A stretch of 64,000 nt of DNA from Leuconostoc kimchii IMSNU 11154. Its GTDB lineage: Bacteria; Bacillota; Bacilli; Lactobacillales; Lactobacillaceae. Below, piece by piece: positions 24,666 to 32,055 of the stretch. Under the pieces are notes generated by a model. It saw only the letters and a program-made list of their open reading frames with translations. It was not told the DNA's origin and did not search any database. Both the position numbers and the translations under genes were made by a program. Every line of letters begins with the position of its first letter. Position 1 is the stretch's first letter. The stretch spans positions 1 to 64,000 of the forward strand of contig NC_014136.1 in NCBI RefSeq assembly GCF_000092505.1, given 5' to 3'.

Positions 24666-26933
24666 TTACATGTGTCGTGTACTTGTTTGATTAATGGCCT
24701 GATAGTTTTGTTCAACAACCGCTAACTTATCAGGCTTAAGCAATTTTGTTGTTTTTGGTTGACGGACTTCACCGTTGCTCAAGTTATCCGATAAATACTG
24801 AGTAACATCGGTACTAGCTTTGAGTGCTTGACTAATGATTTTGCCAGTATTTCGACCCTCTAGCGCCTTTAGGTTCTTTGACCAACCCGCAATATAATCA
24901 ACGCTTTTCTCACCAGGCTCAATGCCTAGGTTTTTAGTAATCACATAGCTGGATAACTCTGCCTGCGTTTCTTTAATGGCTGTGGGCCAATTATTTTGAC
25001 TCTGCAAAGAATGAAGTTGTGCGTGCGCTATTTCGTGTGCTAAGGTGTGGATTTTATCGGTTGGGGTAAGATCACTGCGCAACAGGATATATTTTTCATC
25101 CTTATTGGTTTTTGATTGAACAAAGGCCCCTTTTGCTTGTCCTTGCCAGGTCATTGGTCGTTTGGCAATTTGTTCGTCTAAACCTTGGTCAATGACGGGC
25201 ACTTTAAGCTTGTCGGCGAACTTTAATAATGTTTTATAGGCCGCATCCAAATGTTTTGGACTTTTATCAGTGGCTAAGTCAATTGGACGATTCGGTAACA
25301 AACTTGGCAATTGCTCAGCTGTGGCATTGGTTTGACGAACATCAAATACGGTTTCGACTGGATAATGTTTTACACTGCGGACTTCCAATTGATTGTTATT
25401 GGCTAATTGCTTTTGTTCAGGTGTCGCATCAGACCAACGTATCTTTTCACCATTGCTATCAATAATGGTTTTCAAGTTTGTTGGGGCGCCAAATATTTTG
25501 ATGCCCTTTTCCCCCTTATTAACTTGGATGCCATCAGCAGACCATTGTTTGTAGCCTTTTAACAAGGTGGCTTTTGGATTTTGTAGTTGAATCAACATTG
25601 AATTACGAGCCGAATAATTTAAGCCAGTCGCGGTAAAGTCAAGGAGCTTTTTAAGTTCAGCGGGATCTTGTTGGTACTTAGCCACCTTTCCCATTGCCTC
25701 TTGAATAATCTGCTTATTTTTTAAAGCATTTTCCTTACGACGATCAGCTTTGGAACGGCGTTCTTTACCCTTTTTAGGTGTTTGTTCCTCAACAGTTGGC
25801 TTAACAGGTTGAATGGTGCTCATTTTGACATCCACATAATCAGGTTTGCCTGTTTGTGTCTCTTGCACAGCAAGTTTTTCTAAGGCATCTAGGCGATTAG
25901 CATTATCCGTCATACTCATGACACGACGGCCTGTAACACCTGCTTTCAGTTGTTCGTTCCAATCTTTGCCTTGTAAGGGAATATGACGTTCTGCTTCAAT
26001 TGCTTCACCAGTAATTGGATTTTTAAAGCTAAATCGATCAAAGTAATCTGCGGCTTTAAATCCTGCGACATCATTATCAAAAGCCACAATGATCTTATTA
26101 AATTTGGCTTGCTTAGCCGCAACCGCATCATTCAAATATTGCAAGCCACGCTTAGCATCAGTGCCAGACACAGACAATAGCGTGGCGTTACTTTTCACCA
26201 TGTCTTGATGATTTTGTTGCGCATAACTCAATAAATCAATTGGGCTTTCAAATAAAATCAATGTTTTGTCACCTGATCCAAATGAGAGGTTATAACCCGT
26301 TGAGGTATCACTGCCAGCAAAGATTTTTTTGGATGTGCCACGCTTTTTGTAATGTTCAAAGTCTTGTTCAGTCCCTTGACGATCAGCGCCAACAATTTTG
26401 CCATTCACATCCTTCCAGGGAAAGATGACAGGGTTTTGATGCAACTTATCACCTTCACGGTAACGGCTACCTTGTACAACTGCGCCACTTTTCAATAAAT
26501 TGTCAACGAACTGTGGATTGAGCTTGCGTTGATTAACTAAATAATCTTTGGCTACGTTTGTTTCTTGAGTTTTGAAGACCTTGTCATAATCAAACTTGTA
26601 ACGCGGTGTGTTGTCTTCGTACAGTTTAGAGACATCAATATTTTCACCTTTGACAAAGCGTGCGTAAGCCAGTTGATTTTTAATAGCGGCACCTTTACTG
26701 TCACCATCTGATTTACCTAATTCGTAGTAATGAATGAAATCAACCAAATCGCCTTTAACCCCAGTTGAGTTCCAGACAAAGCGGTTTAATTTTGTCCTAA
26801 CCACCAAACTGTCATGATCAACCATACGTAACTCAGTGGGAGTGTCCGTCGTGTATGGAATACCCTTCCAATCGCAATAGCCACGAATTGGTAATAATTT
26901 TAGCTGCGCACGTTCTTCTTTACTGATCGCCAT
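24666..26933 (-). CDS. LtrC-like multidomain protein: CHC2/TOPRIM primase-like, ArdC-like and zinc metallopeptidase
   Basis: A 755-residue protein starting MAISKEER, with GGAGG 8 bases upstream. The N-terminal third resembles the DUF3991/TOPRIM primase-like module (YCDWKGIPY near the start, then KTLILFESPIDLLSYAQ and IIVAFDNDVAGFKAADYF, which carry the TOPRIM Glu and Asp-x-Asp). Residues about 390-510 match the ArdC single-strand DNA-binding region (GLNYSARNSMLIQLQNP). The end has the zinc peptidase motif HTLAHEIAHAQLH. Proteins of this LtrC/ArdC type enter or act early in recipients, priming transferred DNA and countering restriction. It lies second in the operon led by the promoter at 27219-27269. 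Confidence 0.82.
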   Translation of the reverse strand: MAISKEERAQLKLLPIRGYCDWKGIPYTTDTPTELRMVDHDSLVVRTKLNRFVWNSTGVKGDLVDFIHYYELGKSDGDSKGAAIKNQLAYARFVKGENIDVSKLYEDNTPRYKFDYDKVFKTQETNVAKDYLVNQRKLNPQFVDNLLKSGAVVQGSRYREGDKLHQNPVIFPWKDVNGKIVGADRQGTEQDFEHYKKRGTSKKIFAGSDTSTGYNLSFGSGDKTLILFESPIDLLSYAQQNHQDMVKSNATLLSVSGTDAKRGLQYLNDAVAAKQAKFNKIIVAFDNDVAGFKAADYFDRFSFKNPITGEAIEAERHIPLQGKDWNEQLKAGVTGRRVMSMTDNANRLDALEKLAVQETQTGKPDYVDVKMSTIQPVKPTVEEQTPKKGKERRSKADRRKENALKNKQIIQEAMGKVAKYQQDPAELKKLLDFTATGLNYSARNSMLIQLQNPKATLLKGYKQWSADGIQVNKGEKGIKIFGAPTNLKTIIDSNGEKIRWSDATPEQKQLANNNQLEVRSVKHYPVETVFDVRQTNATAEQLPSLLPNRPIDLATDKSPKHLDAAYKTLLKFADKLKVPVIDQGLDEQIAKRPMTWQGQAKGAFVQSKTNKDEKYILLRSDLTPTDKIHTLAHEIAHAQLHSLQSQNNWPTAIKETQAELSSYVITKNLGIEPGEKSVDYIAGWSKNLKALEGRNTGKIISQALKASTDVTQYLSDNLSNGEVRQPKTTKLLKPDKLAVVEQNYQAINQTSTRHM

Positions 26934-27186
26934 GAGCTTGTCCTCCAACTTGTTTGTCAATTGGTAAGTGATTCAATTCAGCAAATGCCTGGTCAATATC
27001 ATCTGTTTTCAAGTTCATTTTGGCTAACAGTGACCGTCCCAATTCAGCCACAAGAGCGTCATTAAGTTGTTTGATGTCTTTTTTGATGGCCCGCTTTTCG
27101 TCTTGAATTGCCTTTGCTTGTAAATCTAGTTCATCCAAACGTGTTTGCTTTTCTTTGATTTGTTGGTCAATCGTTTTTTTAGCCAT
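26920..27186 (-). CDS. Small coiled-coil protein at the head of the transfer operon
   Basis: An 88-residue protein, almost entirely charged coiled coil (KEKQTRLDELDLQAKAIQDE), ending in a short disordered tail. AAAGGGAGC lies 6 bases before the ATG. It overlaps the LtrC-like gene by 14 bases. Small coiled-coil proteins at this place in Gram-positive plasmids are often relaxosome accessory factors, but no DNA-binding motif is visible here. Function unknown. Confidence 0.6.
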   Translation of the reverse strand: MAKKTIDQQIKEKQTRLDELDLQAKAIQDEKRAIKKDIKQLNDALVAELGRSLLAKMNLKTDDIDQAFAELNHLPIDKQVGGQAHGDQ

Positions 27187-27218
27187 TTTGTAGCTCCCTT
27201 TTTGTTTAATATAGGGTC

Positions 27219-27269
27219 AATATATCAACCTTTTAAATAACCTCATAAAAGTAAATGGTTTTTCCTGAG
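27219..27269 (-). promoter_or_regulatory. Transfer-operon promoter with conserved upstream element (copy 3)
   Basis: Read leftward: -35 ATGAGG (27241-27246), 16-base spacer, -10 TATATT (27219-27224). The conserved element lies at 27243-27269 and differs from copy 1 by one base in the first half (AAAA for AAAG). Drives the coiled-coil, LtrC-like, unknown, ClpB-like, coupling and VirB6-like genes. Confidence 0.7.
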
Positions 27270-27281
27270 ACTAAGCAAACC

Positions 27282-27357
27282 TCCCCCAGTCCCCCTAATC
27301 ATTAACTTGACAGGCGTGGTTGATACCACACCAGTAAAGTTAATTGGGGGTTCAAAA
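27282..27357. repeat. 76-bp hairpin repeat, copy A
   Basis: Identical to 28974-29049 except for one base. Internally it is a long imperfect hairpin: CCCCC/GGGGG, TTAACTT/AAGTTAA and GTGGT/ACCAC stems around a TGAT loop. Same orientation in both copies. It lies 12 bases beyond the conserved transfer-promoter element. Confidence 0.9.
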
Positions 27358-27407
27358 AAAGCCATCACATTCAAACGATTTTCAAACCGTTTAAATGTGA
27401 TGGCTTT
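27358..27407 (-). terminator. Long hairpin, terminator-like on the minus strand
   Basis: AAAGCCATCACATT (27358-27371) pairs perfectly with AATGTGATGGCTTT (27394-27407), and the stem continues with AAACG/CGTTT. Read leftward it ends in a run of seven T. No leftward gene ends here, so it may terminate an unannotated leftward transcript or act as structured DNA. Confidence 0.65.
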
Positions 27408-27642
27408 CCTGCCTGCTGGCTGTTATGCACCATCTATTCTTGCTTTTGTGCCTACCAAAACTCTAACAAGTCAAGCAAATCTAAGGACTAAAGTCCAAAG
27501 ATTTGGGGCTAAATTTGCAAGGCCAAGCCCTGCGTGTCGCTACGCGAGCTTTGCAAACCCGCCCTGGCTTGTTTTAGTTTCTCCGTTCACAACGCAATAA
27601 GAATAAATTGGTCACAAAACAGGCCAACAGGAGGACAAGACT

Positions 27643-28011
27643 ATGGGCTTAGATATGTATTTACAAACAGAGAACAAGCAAACAGGTAAAGCCGTCATTA
27701 TTCACTCATGGCGTAAAGCCAATCAAATTAGAGATTGGTTTGTAAGACGCTTTGACTTAGACCCTAATGACCAATTGAAGATTGCTATCACTCGTGATGA
27801 CTTAGAGGCTTTAACGAGTGATATTGAACAGGTTTTGGCAAGCCATGCTTTGGCACTAGAGTTGTTACCTACGGCATCAGGGTTTTTCTTTGGTAGTACA
27901 GACTATGACGGCTATTATTTTGAAGTGTTGAGAGACACACGGCATTTTCTTCAGAAAGAATTTACTTACAACAGTGATTCAGAAAATTTGTACTATACAG
28001 AATGGTGGTGA
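27643..28011 (+). CDS. MGLDMYL-type hypothetical protein
   Basis: A 122-residue protein. It begins MGLDMYLQ and has SWRKANQIRDWFV and a C-terminal YDGYYFEVLRDTRHFL; this start and pattern recur in small phage and plasmid hypothetical proteins whose role is not known. AGGAGG lies 8 bases before the ATG. First gene of a rightward block of closely spaced small genes (27.6-28.9 kb). Confidence 0.75.
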   Translation: MGLDMYLQTENKQTGKAVIIHSWRKANQIRDWFVRRFDLDPNDQLKIAITRDDLEALTSDIEQVLASHALALELLPTASGFFFGSTDYDGYYFEVLRDTRHFLQKEFTYNSDSENLYYTEWW

Positions 28012-28014
28012 AAT

Positions 28015-28359
28015 ATGAATATCAGAATTATTAGAATGGAGACCTACTTACAAAATTCAGCAATGGTACTCATTCCTAGCGGTGCTATCCAAGCCGTAGA
28101 ACTTGTTTATGAGGCTAAAGGCTATGATGAATATGATTTGACGGCTAATGTCTGGTCGGGATTGGAAGACGAGTTATCCGAGCTAGGACTTTATTACCCC
28201 GTCAACAACAATTGGGTACACCATCAACATCTAAATGAGAAATTCGATAGATTAACAATTGGCTACGTGGCAGACAACAACATCACGGTCACAAACGAAA
28301 GTCTAGTCAATCATATTCACGGCAGTATTGATGGTGATGAAAGACCCGATTGGATGTAA
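28015..28359 (+). CDS. Hypothetical protein of the small-gene block
   Basis: A 114-residue acidic soluble protein with VLIPSGAIQAVELVYEAKGY, NVWSGLEDELSELGLYYP and WVHHQHLN. The ATG follows the previous stop by 3 bases, with only a weak GGTGGTG site, so translation probably depends on the upstream gene. No family recognised. Confidence 0.65.
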   Translation: MNIRIIRMETYLQNSAMVLIPSGAIQAVELVYEAKGYDEYDLTANVWSGLEDELSELGLYYPVNNNWVHHQHLNEKFDRLTIGYVADNNITVTNESLVNHIHGSIDGDERPDWM

Positions 28360-28369
28360 AGGAGACATT

Positions 28370-28741
28370 ATGGCATGGTATAGCCCTCAACAAGGTTTGA
28401 CAACAGACTATATGATGATTGAACAAAATATTTCAATAACTACAGAATTATTGAGCTGGCGTGATTGTGACTCAAAATTAAAACCAATTCACTTGCAAGC
28501 GTATCGTAATGACTACAATGACGGTGATTATGACTATTTTTTCTCATTGCGGTTTGCAGAATATCCATTATCCAATCTTGTTTTTAATAATGATGTGACG
28601 GAACTAGTATGTGGCAACCCCAAAGCCAGTGCAGTAACCATTCGTAAAAAGTTGTTTAAAATCATGAATGCCTGGTGGCTAAACAACCCAGACTATCACT
28701 CACCAAAATCAGACAAGGAGCAACAAAATGACAGAAACTAA
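28370..28741 (+). CDS. Hypothetical protein of the small-gene block
   Basis: A 123-residue protein starting MAWYSPQQG. AAAGGAGA lies 5 bases before this ATG, which decides against an earlier in-frame ATG that overlaps the previous gene. Rich in aromatic and acidic residues (YNDGDYDYFFSLRF), with a C-terminal WWLNNPDYHSPKSDKEQQ. No family recognised. Overlaps the next gene by 14 bases. Confidence 0.65.
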   Translation: MAWYSPQQGLTTDYMMIEQNISITTELLSWRDCDSKLKPIHLQAYRNDYNDGDYDYFFSLRFAEYPLSNLVFNNDVTELVCGNPKASAVTIRKKLFKIMNAWWLNNPDYHSPKSDKEQQNDRN

Positions 28742-28940
28742 CCCATTTGAAATTGTAAATAAGCTAATCACTACCAATGGTGTGATGATTGCAACCCTAA
28801 AAAATGGTGATGAAATAACCGTGGCTAGTAATGGTCTAGCGAGACATAACGGGACTTACTTCAAAGATTATGGAGACATTCTAGCGACTGTTTCAATTGA
28901 TACAATTCTTGATGCTATTGTTCAATCAATATCTCAATAA
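28728..28940 (+). CDS. Small hypothetical protein
   Basis: A 70-residue soluble protein starting MTETNPFEIVNKL, with GVMIATLKNGDEITVASNG forming a probable beta hairpin. AAGGAG lies 7 bases before the ATG, inside the end of the preceding gene. Last of the 27.6-28.9 kb gene group. No family recognised. Confidence 0.65.
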   Translation: MTETNPFEIVNKLITTNGVMIATLKNGDEITVASNGLARHNGTYFKDYGDILATVSIDTILDAIVQSISQ

Positions 28941-28947
28941 AACAAGC

Positions 28948-28968
28948 CATGACTATTTTTTAGTCATG
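28948..28968. terminator. Hairpin after the first small-gene group
   Basis: CATGACTA pairs with TAGTCATG around a T-only loop. There is no clear downstream T-run, so termination efficiency is uncertain. It directly precedes the second 76-bp repeat. Confidence 0.45.
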
Positions 28969-28973
28969 ACCCT

Positions 28974-29049
28974 TCCCCCAGTCCCCCTGATCATTAACTT
29001 GACAGGCGTGGTTGATACCACACCAGTAAAGTTAATTGGGGGTTCAAAA
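28974..29049. repeat. 76-bp hairpin repeat, copy B
   Basis: One mismatch from copy A at 27282-27357, same orientation, 1.69 kb apart. The conservation covers stems, loops and flanking C and A runs, which implies a recent duplication or strong constraint. Confidence 0.9.
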
Positions 29050-29104
29050 GGCTCACTTCCGTTCGCATCGCACCAAATTGTTCTGTTTGCTCTGTGCCGT
29101 TTTC

Positions 29105-29221
29105 ACAATCGCATGATAAAGAGTCTGTAAGTCGCAAGCGCCAAACAGTCTCTACAAAGAAACACAAGGACGTGGCAAGTTGCTGCGCAATCCTTGTGTT
29201 TCTTTGGTTATCATGCCAATT
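29105..29221. other. Nested inverted repeats able to fold as a three-way junction
   Basis: Outer arms: CAATCGCATGATAA (29105-29118) with TTATCATGCCAATTG (29207-29221), one mismatch. Inside are two hairpins: AGAGTCTGT/ACAGTCTCT (29120-29152) and a 15-bp stem AAAGAAACACAAGGA/TCCTTGTGTTTCTTT (29155-29204). The order of pairs matches a branched RNA or single-stranded DNA fold. No protein-like frame covers it. Confidence 0.7.
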
Positions 29222-29276
29222 GTTACCCGTCACGACGCAACCAGCTCAATTGGAGCGATTGCCAATAGGAAAAAGT

Positions 29277-29314
29277 TTTGGAAAGGTTTATTTCTTTTGG
29301 AAAGGTTTATTTCT
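29277..29314 (+). repeat. Tandem duplication of 19 bp before a start codon
   Basis: The unit TTTGGAAAGGTTTATTTCT occurs twice in a row. The second copy supplies the GGAAAGG that precedes the ATG at 29316, so the duplication doubles a potential ribosome binding site. Confidence 0.75.
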
Positions 29315-29315
29315 T

Positions 29316-29537
29316 ATGGAAGTTTATTATCAACTCATTCGCAACAGCGGTCATACCGTGCGTTATGCCTCAACTGATAAGCAAGTTGTTCTCACGCATG
29401 GCTACCCAATTTATTTACAAATCTATGGCGTTAATCGTTCTACAGATTATATTTTGAAAGCCACGTTTGCCTTTTTAGCCACCCAATACGGCAACAATAT
29501 TAAATTAGTCAATGTTGATGAACTGGAGAAAAAATAA
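29316..29537 (+). CDS. Small hypothetical protein
   Basis: A 73-residue protein starting MEVYYQLIRNSGHTVRYAS. GGAAAGG lies 11 bases before this ATG. The longer open frame upstream runs through the inverted repeats and is rejected. Compact alpha/beta composition with a charged C-terminus (NVDELEKK). Stop and next start overlap (TAATG). Confidence 0.6.
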   Translation: MEVYYQLIRNSGHTVRYASTDKQVVLTHGYPIYLQIYGVNRSTDYILKATFAFLATQYGNNIKLVNVDELEKK

Positions 29538-29980
29538 TGACAAAGCAATTCTATGATGATTTTAGTAAATTACCAATCGCCAAAATGGCACAATCAATCG
29601 CTGATATGACTTATTTGTTCAATGAGACCAAAGTGCCAACTAGTCACTATAAAGCGCAATTAAGTAAAGGCTTTGAAGAAATGGTTGAAGCAAACGTTAG
29701 TGTTTCATTAGTCAACACCATTTTCAACACTTTGCAAGCTTTGCAAAAAGAAAGCCCAAAGTTGTTTTACCAAGCTATGCTCTGCCTTGATACCAAAGTA
29801 AAGCCTAGCAGTATTACGCCAAGTCAATATCAAGCAATGGAATTTACTTGGTCACAATTTGAATTGAACAAAAAGAAAAACATCCTTGATAAGGACTTTA
29901 TCCAAATGTTCAATCAAGTTGAAGAAAACGGACTAACCTATTACACGCAAAACCAACAGGAGACAGATGACAATGAATGA
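29537..29980 (+). CDS. Hypothetical helical protein
   Basis: A 147-residue mostly helical soluble protein (FSKLPIAKMAQSIADMTYLF, VSLVNTIFNTLQALQKE). Coupled to the previous gene by a one-base overlap. No family recognised. Its gene group (29.3-30.5 kb) is preceded by structured DNA, like the group before it. Confidence 0.65.
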   Translation: MTKQFYDDFSKLPIAKMAQSIADMTYLFNETKVPTSHYKAQLSKGFEEMVEANVSVSLVNTIFNTLQALQKESPKLFYQAMLCLDTKVKPSSITPSQYQAMEFTWSQFELNKKKNILDKDFIQMFNQVEENGLTYYTQNQQETDDNE

Positions 29981-30185
29981 TGAAGTTATTGAAAATATAG
30001 CCATACGTTACTTTTCATGGTCTGATAAACAACCTATGGGTGGCTCAGAAATACTGGTAAGCGAAAATCAAAGCAATAGTTCTGGCGAAATTGTTTTATC
30101 AGATGATGAAGCACTGCGATTAAGCGCATTTATCATGGAAGAATTGGCTGAGGGTAAACACGTTACCCTAAGAACCACAATTTAA
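29973..30185 (+). CDS. Small hypothetical protein
   Basis: A 70-residue acidic protein starting MNDEVIENIAIRYF (an alternative start two codons earlier, at 29967, gives MTMNDE). GGAGA lies 10 bases before the chosen ATG and 4 before the alternative, so the start is uncertain. Contains SDDEALRLSAFIMEELAEGKH. It overlaps the end of the previous gene. No family recognised. Confidence 0.6.
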   Translation: MNDEVIENIAIRYFSWSDKQPMGGSEILVSENQSNSSGEIVLSDDEALRLSAFIMEELAEGKHVTLRTTI

Positions 30186-30195
30186 GGGGAATAAT

Positions 30196-30414
30196 ATGGC
30201 AACCGTCAACGTTAAATATATGGAAACATTGGTTAAAACAGTGGCAGTTAATGTCCCTGACACACTCACAGATGAACAGAAACTGACACTAGCTGTTGAA
30301 ATTGGTAAACGTCACTATTTTGACGAAAAAGTGATTTTGGGGGCAGATGATTTAGATTTACGTGAAATCAGTGCGGAATACAAACAAGAGACAACAGACT
30401 ACGAGGAATTTTAA
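30196..30414 (+). CDS. Small hypothetical protein
   Basis: A 72-residue acidic protein starting MATVNVKYMETLVKTVAVNVP; the central DTLTDEQKLTLAVEIGKRHYF is helical. AAGGGGA lies 6 bases before the ATG. No family recognised. Confidence 0.65.
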   Translation: MATVNVKYMETLVKTVAVNVPDTLTDEQKLTLAVEIGKRHYFDEKVILGADDLDLREISAEYKQETTDYEEF

Positions 30415-30436
30415 TCACAGATAGGAGTGTGTGCTT

Positions 30437-30544
30437 ATGGGTGTATTCGTTTTTAAACTTCTCATGCTAATTACCATGCTGGTCTATATTTTATATTACC
30501 TAGTCGGTGTGATTATGATTGCGCGTGAAGATGATGAGCGGTAA
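30437..30544 (+). CDS. 35-residue single-pass membrane peptide
   Basis: Reads MGVFVFKLLMLITMLVYILY, then YLVGVIMIAREDDER and a stop. One hydrophobic helix with an acidic cytoplasmic-type tail. AGGAG lies 9 bases before the ATG, and the gene follows its neighbour by 22 bases in the same direction. Function unknown. Confidence 0.6.
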   Translation: MGVFVFKLLMLITMLVYILYYLVGVIMIAREDDER

Positions 30545-30860
30545 AATTTTTTGCCGTGTTCCCCAGACCCGCAAGCGGGATCAAACACGCTACGCTAGTC
30601 CTGCCAAGATCTTGGGTGCCACTTCGCTTTGAGTCAAACATTGTGCCACAACCAGTGACTTGTAAGCTGTGGTGATGATACCACAGCAACAAGCACTAGC
30701 ACAGAATACAAGGGCTTCGTAAATTCGCTACGCTCACCCTTGTATTCTGCGCTGCTTGTGTCCCTATGTTCTTCGTCAAAACGAGATAACACACCAATCA
30801 CAGGCAGGGCCGACAGGAAACAGTTTCTGCCTGGTGCGTACATAATGAAGGAGAACTACT
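30545..30860. other. Structured non-coding region with long inverted repeats
   Basis: No protein-like frame. Visible stems: GCTGTGGT/ACCACAGC (30666-30687); a long hairpin 30689-30759 with outer ACAAGC/GCTTGT and inner GCACAGAATACAAGGG/CCCTTGTATTCTGCGC arms (15 of 16 paired); and AGGCAG/CTGCCT near 30802-30834. Loops carry the words CGCTACGC and CGCTACGCTC, also found in the region at 27.5 kb. Third block of this kind in 3.5 kb. Confidence 0.65.
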
Positions 30861-31091
30861 ATGAATCGAATTACCAAAGTTATCACTACTATTGCCGCAA
30901 CAATTATCAGTTTGGATATTTTATTAATGGTCATCAATGGCACGATGCTGTATGTCTTGCTCACCCTGGCTGGCTTTTATGTCTTAGCTTGCTTGGCTTT
31001 CAAGCAGTCCGCTTATAAAGCAACGCGTAGCTGGATTGATACTGGTCACCTGTCCCATAAGGAGAAAACTCATGTCAAAACTCACAACTAA
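30861..31091 (+). CDS. Small two-pass membrane protein
   Basis: A 76-residue protein: two membrane segments (about 7-28 and 30-50) and a basic, His-containing tail (HLSHKEKTHVKTHN). AAGGAGA lies 6 bases before the ATG. It overlaps the next gene by 20 bases. No family recognised. Confidence 0.65.
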   Translation: MNRITKVITTIAATIISLDILLMVINGTMLYVLLTLAGFYVLACLAFKQSAYKATRSWIDTGHLSHKEKTHVKTHN

Positions 31092-31395
31092 ATCATTGTC
31101 TACCACTACTGATGTTAAAGGATCAGCCATTTTAGAAAGCAATGGCCAATATATTTACCCAGGTTTAGCACAAGCAATCTTTGACGATGCTATTTTTGGT
31201 CCGCGTATTTTAAAGCGACTGCAACGTCTTTTTGTTGACCACCCAGATGGTCTGAGTGAATCAGGCCATGACTGGTATTTTGGTTATCTGGTCTGCGCTT
31301 ATACGCAAACGCATTTTGGTATTAAGAATCTATTGAATTATCCCTCAGTGACAAAGGAGCTTTTTTCACTTTGTCTCACACAACTCTCTAATTAG
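31072..31395 (+). CDS. Hypothetical soluble protein
   Basis: A 107-residue protein starting MSKLTTKSLSTTTDVKGS. AAGGAGA lies 6 bases before this ATG, which is preferred to an earlier in-frame start. Central GLAQAIFDDAIFGPRILKRLQ is helical. No family recognised. Confidence 0.65.
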   Translation: MSKLTTKSLSTTTDVKGSAILESNGQYIYPGLAQAIFDDAIFGPRILKRLQRLFVDHPDGLSESGHDWYFGYLVCAYTQTHFGIKNLLNYPSVTKELFSLCLTQLSN

Positions 31396-31407
31396 GAGGA
31401 ACCTAGC

Positions 31408-31671
31408 ATGTTAATCTTTTGTTTATGTCTATTAGCAATGTTTCTGTTTTGGCTATTTGGCCACATCATGGGCACCATCCTGTATTTGAGTATCCTATTT
31501 GTTGGTCATTTCATTTCATATTGGTACTTTTATTTATCACTTATTATTTTGATAAGTCTGGCTATTGTTTTTGGCATCAAAAGTATCTTAGCGATGCTGG
31601 TGCTAATTATTCTCATTCTTTCACTTGTATTATCACTAATGATATATTGGCCGCGTCATCACAATTCATAA
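31408..31671 (+). CDS. Small hydrophobic membrane protein
   Basis: An 87-residue, almost wholly hydrophobic protein with three predicted membrane segments and a basic end (YWPRHHNS). AGGAGGA lies 7 bases before the ATG. It closes the rightward small-gene block and is followed by a terminator. No family recognised. Confidence 0.65.
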   Translation: MLIFCLCLLAMFLFWLFGHIMGTILYLSILFVGHFISYWYFYLSLIILISLAIVFGIKSILAMLVLIILILSLVLSLMIYWPRHHNS

Positions 31672-31677
31672 CAAAAT

Positions 31678-31704
31678 AAAAAGCCCTGAATAATCAGAGC
31701 TTTT
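31678..31704. terminator. Terminator closing the small-gene block
   Basis: AAAAGC-CCTGA pairs with TCAGA-GCTTTT (minor mismatch) a few bases after the last stop. A second small hairpin TACCGAA/TTCGGTA follows at about 31704-31725. Confidence 0.75.
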
Positions 31705-31800
31705 ACCGAACTATATCATTCGGTATCCAATGGTTAAGCGCGTTGTAAATGCCACTGGTATCATTTACTTGTGTATTATATCATCTTTTGAGTAACACTT

Positions 31801-32055
31801 TTAAATATTAGTGTTAACTGTTAGCCCAGTTTCTTTGCGAATTTTAGTAATGATTTCAGGTATCTGTTCTCTGTACTCACTGTCTAAGCGAGCTATTTGT
31901 TGTGAGTGTGTTGCTTTGCCAATTTTATAGTATTCAAAGAAAATATTGACCTTCTTTGAGTAGATCTGATCAACTACCCTCACCTCATAGATTGTGTTAG
32001 GCTGTTTAGCAAACATCTTTTTAATATCTACAATGATAGCATCAATTTGATTCAT
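31801..32055 (-). CDS. Small protein of the umuC operon
   Basis: An 84-residue protein with a helical N-terminus (MNQIDAIIVDIKKMFAK) and a beta-rich middle (IYEVRVVDQIYSKKVNIFFEYYK). It overlaps the stop of the YolD-like gene by 4 bases. Small genes of unknown role often trail plasmid umuC operons in lactobacilli. Function unknown. Confidence 0.65.
   Translation of the reverse strand: MNQIDAIIVDIKKMFAKQPNTIYEVRVVDQIYSKKVNIFFEYYKIGKATHSQQIARLDSEYREQIPEIITKIRKETGLTVNTNI

Larger units (their letters stand above)
27187..27642. other. Structured non-coding region between divergent transcripts
   Basis: Contains the leftward transfer promoter, a 76-bp hairpin repeat, a second long hairpin (27358-27407) and further nested repeats. 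GGACT/AGTCC form an arm pair at 27483-27494, and TTTGCAAgGC pairs with GCtTTGCAAA around an inner GCGT...ACGC stem between about 27510 and 27565. An open frame across part of it is not protein-like and runs through hairpin arms. It may include a transfer origin or single-strand initiation site; see findings. Confidence 0.6.

Noticed and set aside
27307..27600. An open frame of 97 codons on the plus strand
   Set aside because: It runs through two long hairpins and inverted repeats, lacks a ribosome binding site, and its predicted protein has no domain-like pattern. Treated as structured non-coding DNA.
29094..29315. Upstream extension of the small gene at 29316
   Set aside because: The extension lies in nested inverted repeats; GGAAAGG and the ATG at 29316 give a better start.
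30740..31018. A 92-codon frame overlapping the gene at 30861
   Set aside because: The overlapping frame at 30861 has a clear AAGGAGA site and a membrane-protein pattern; the alternative is mostly antisense to hairpin arms and out of frame.
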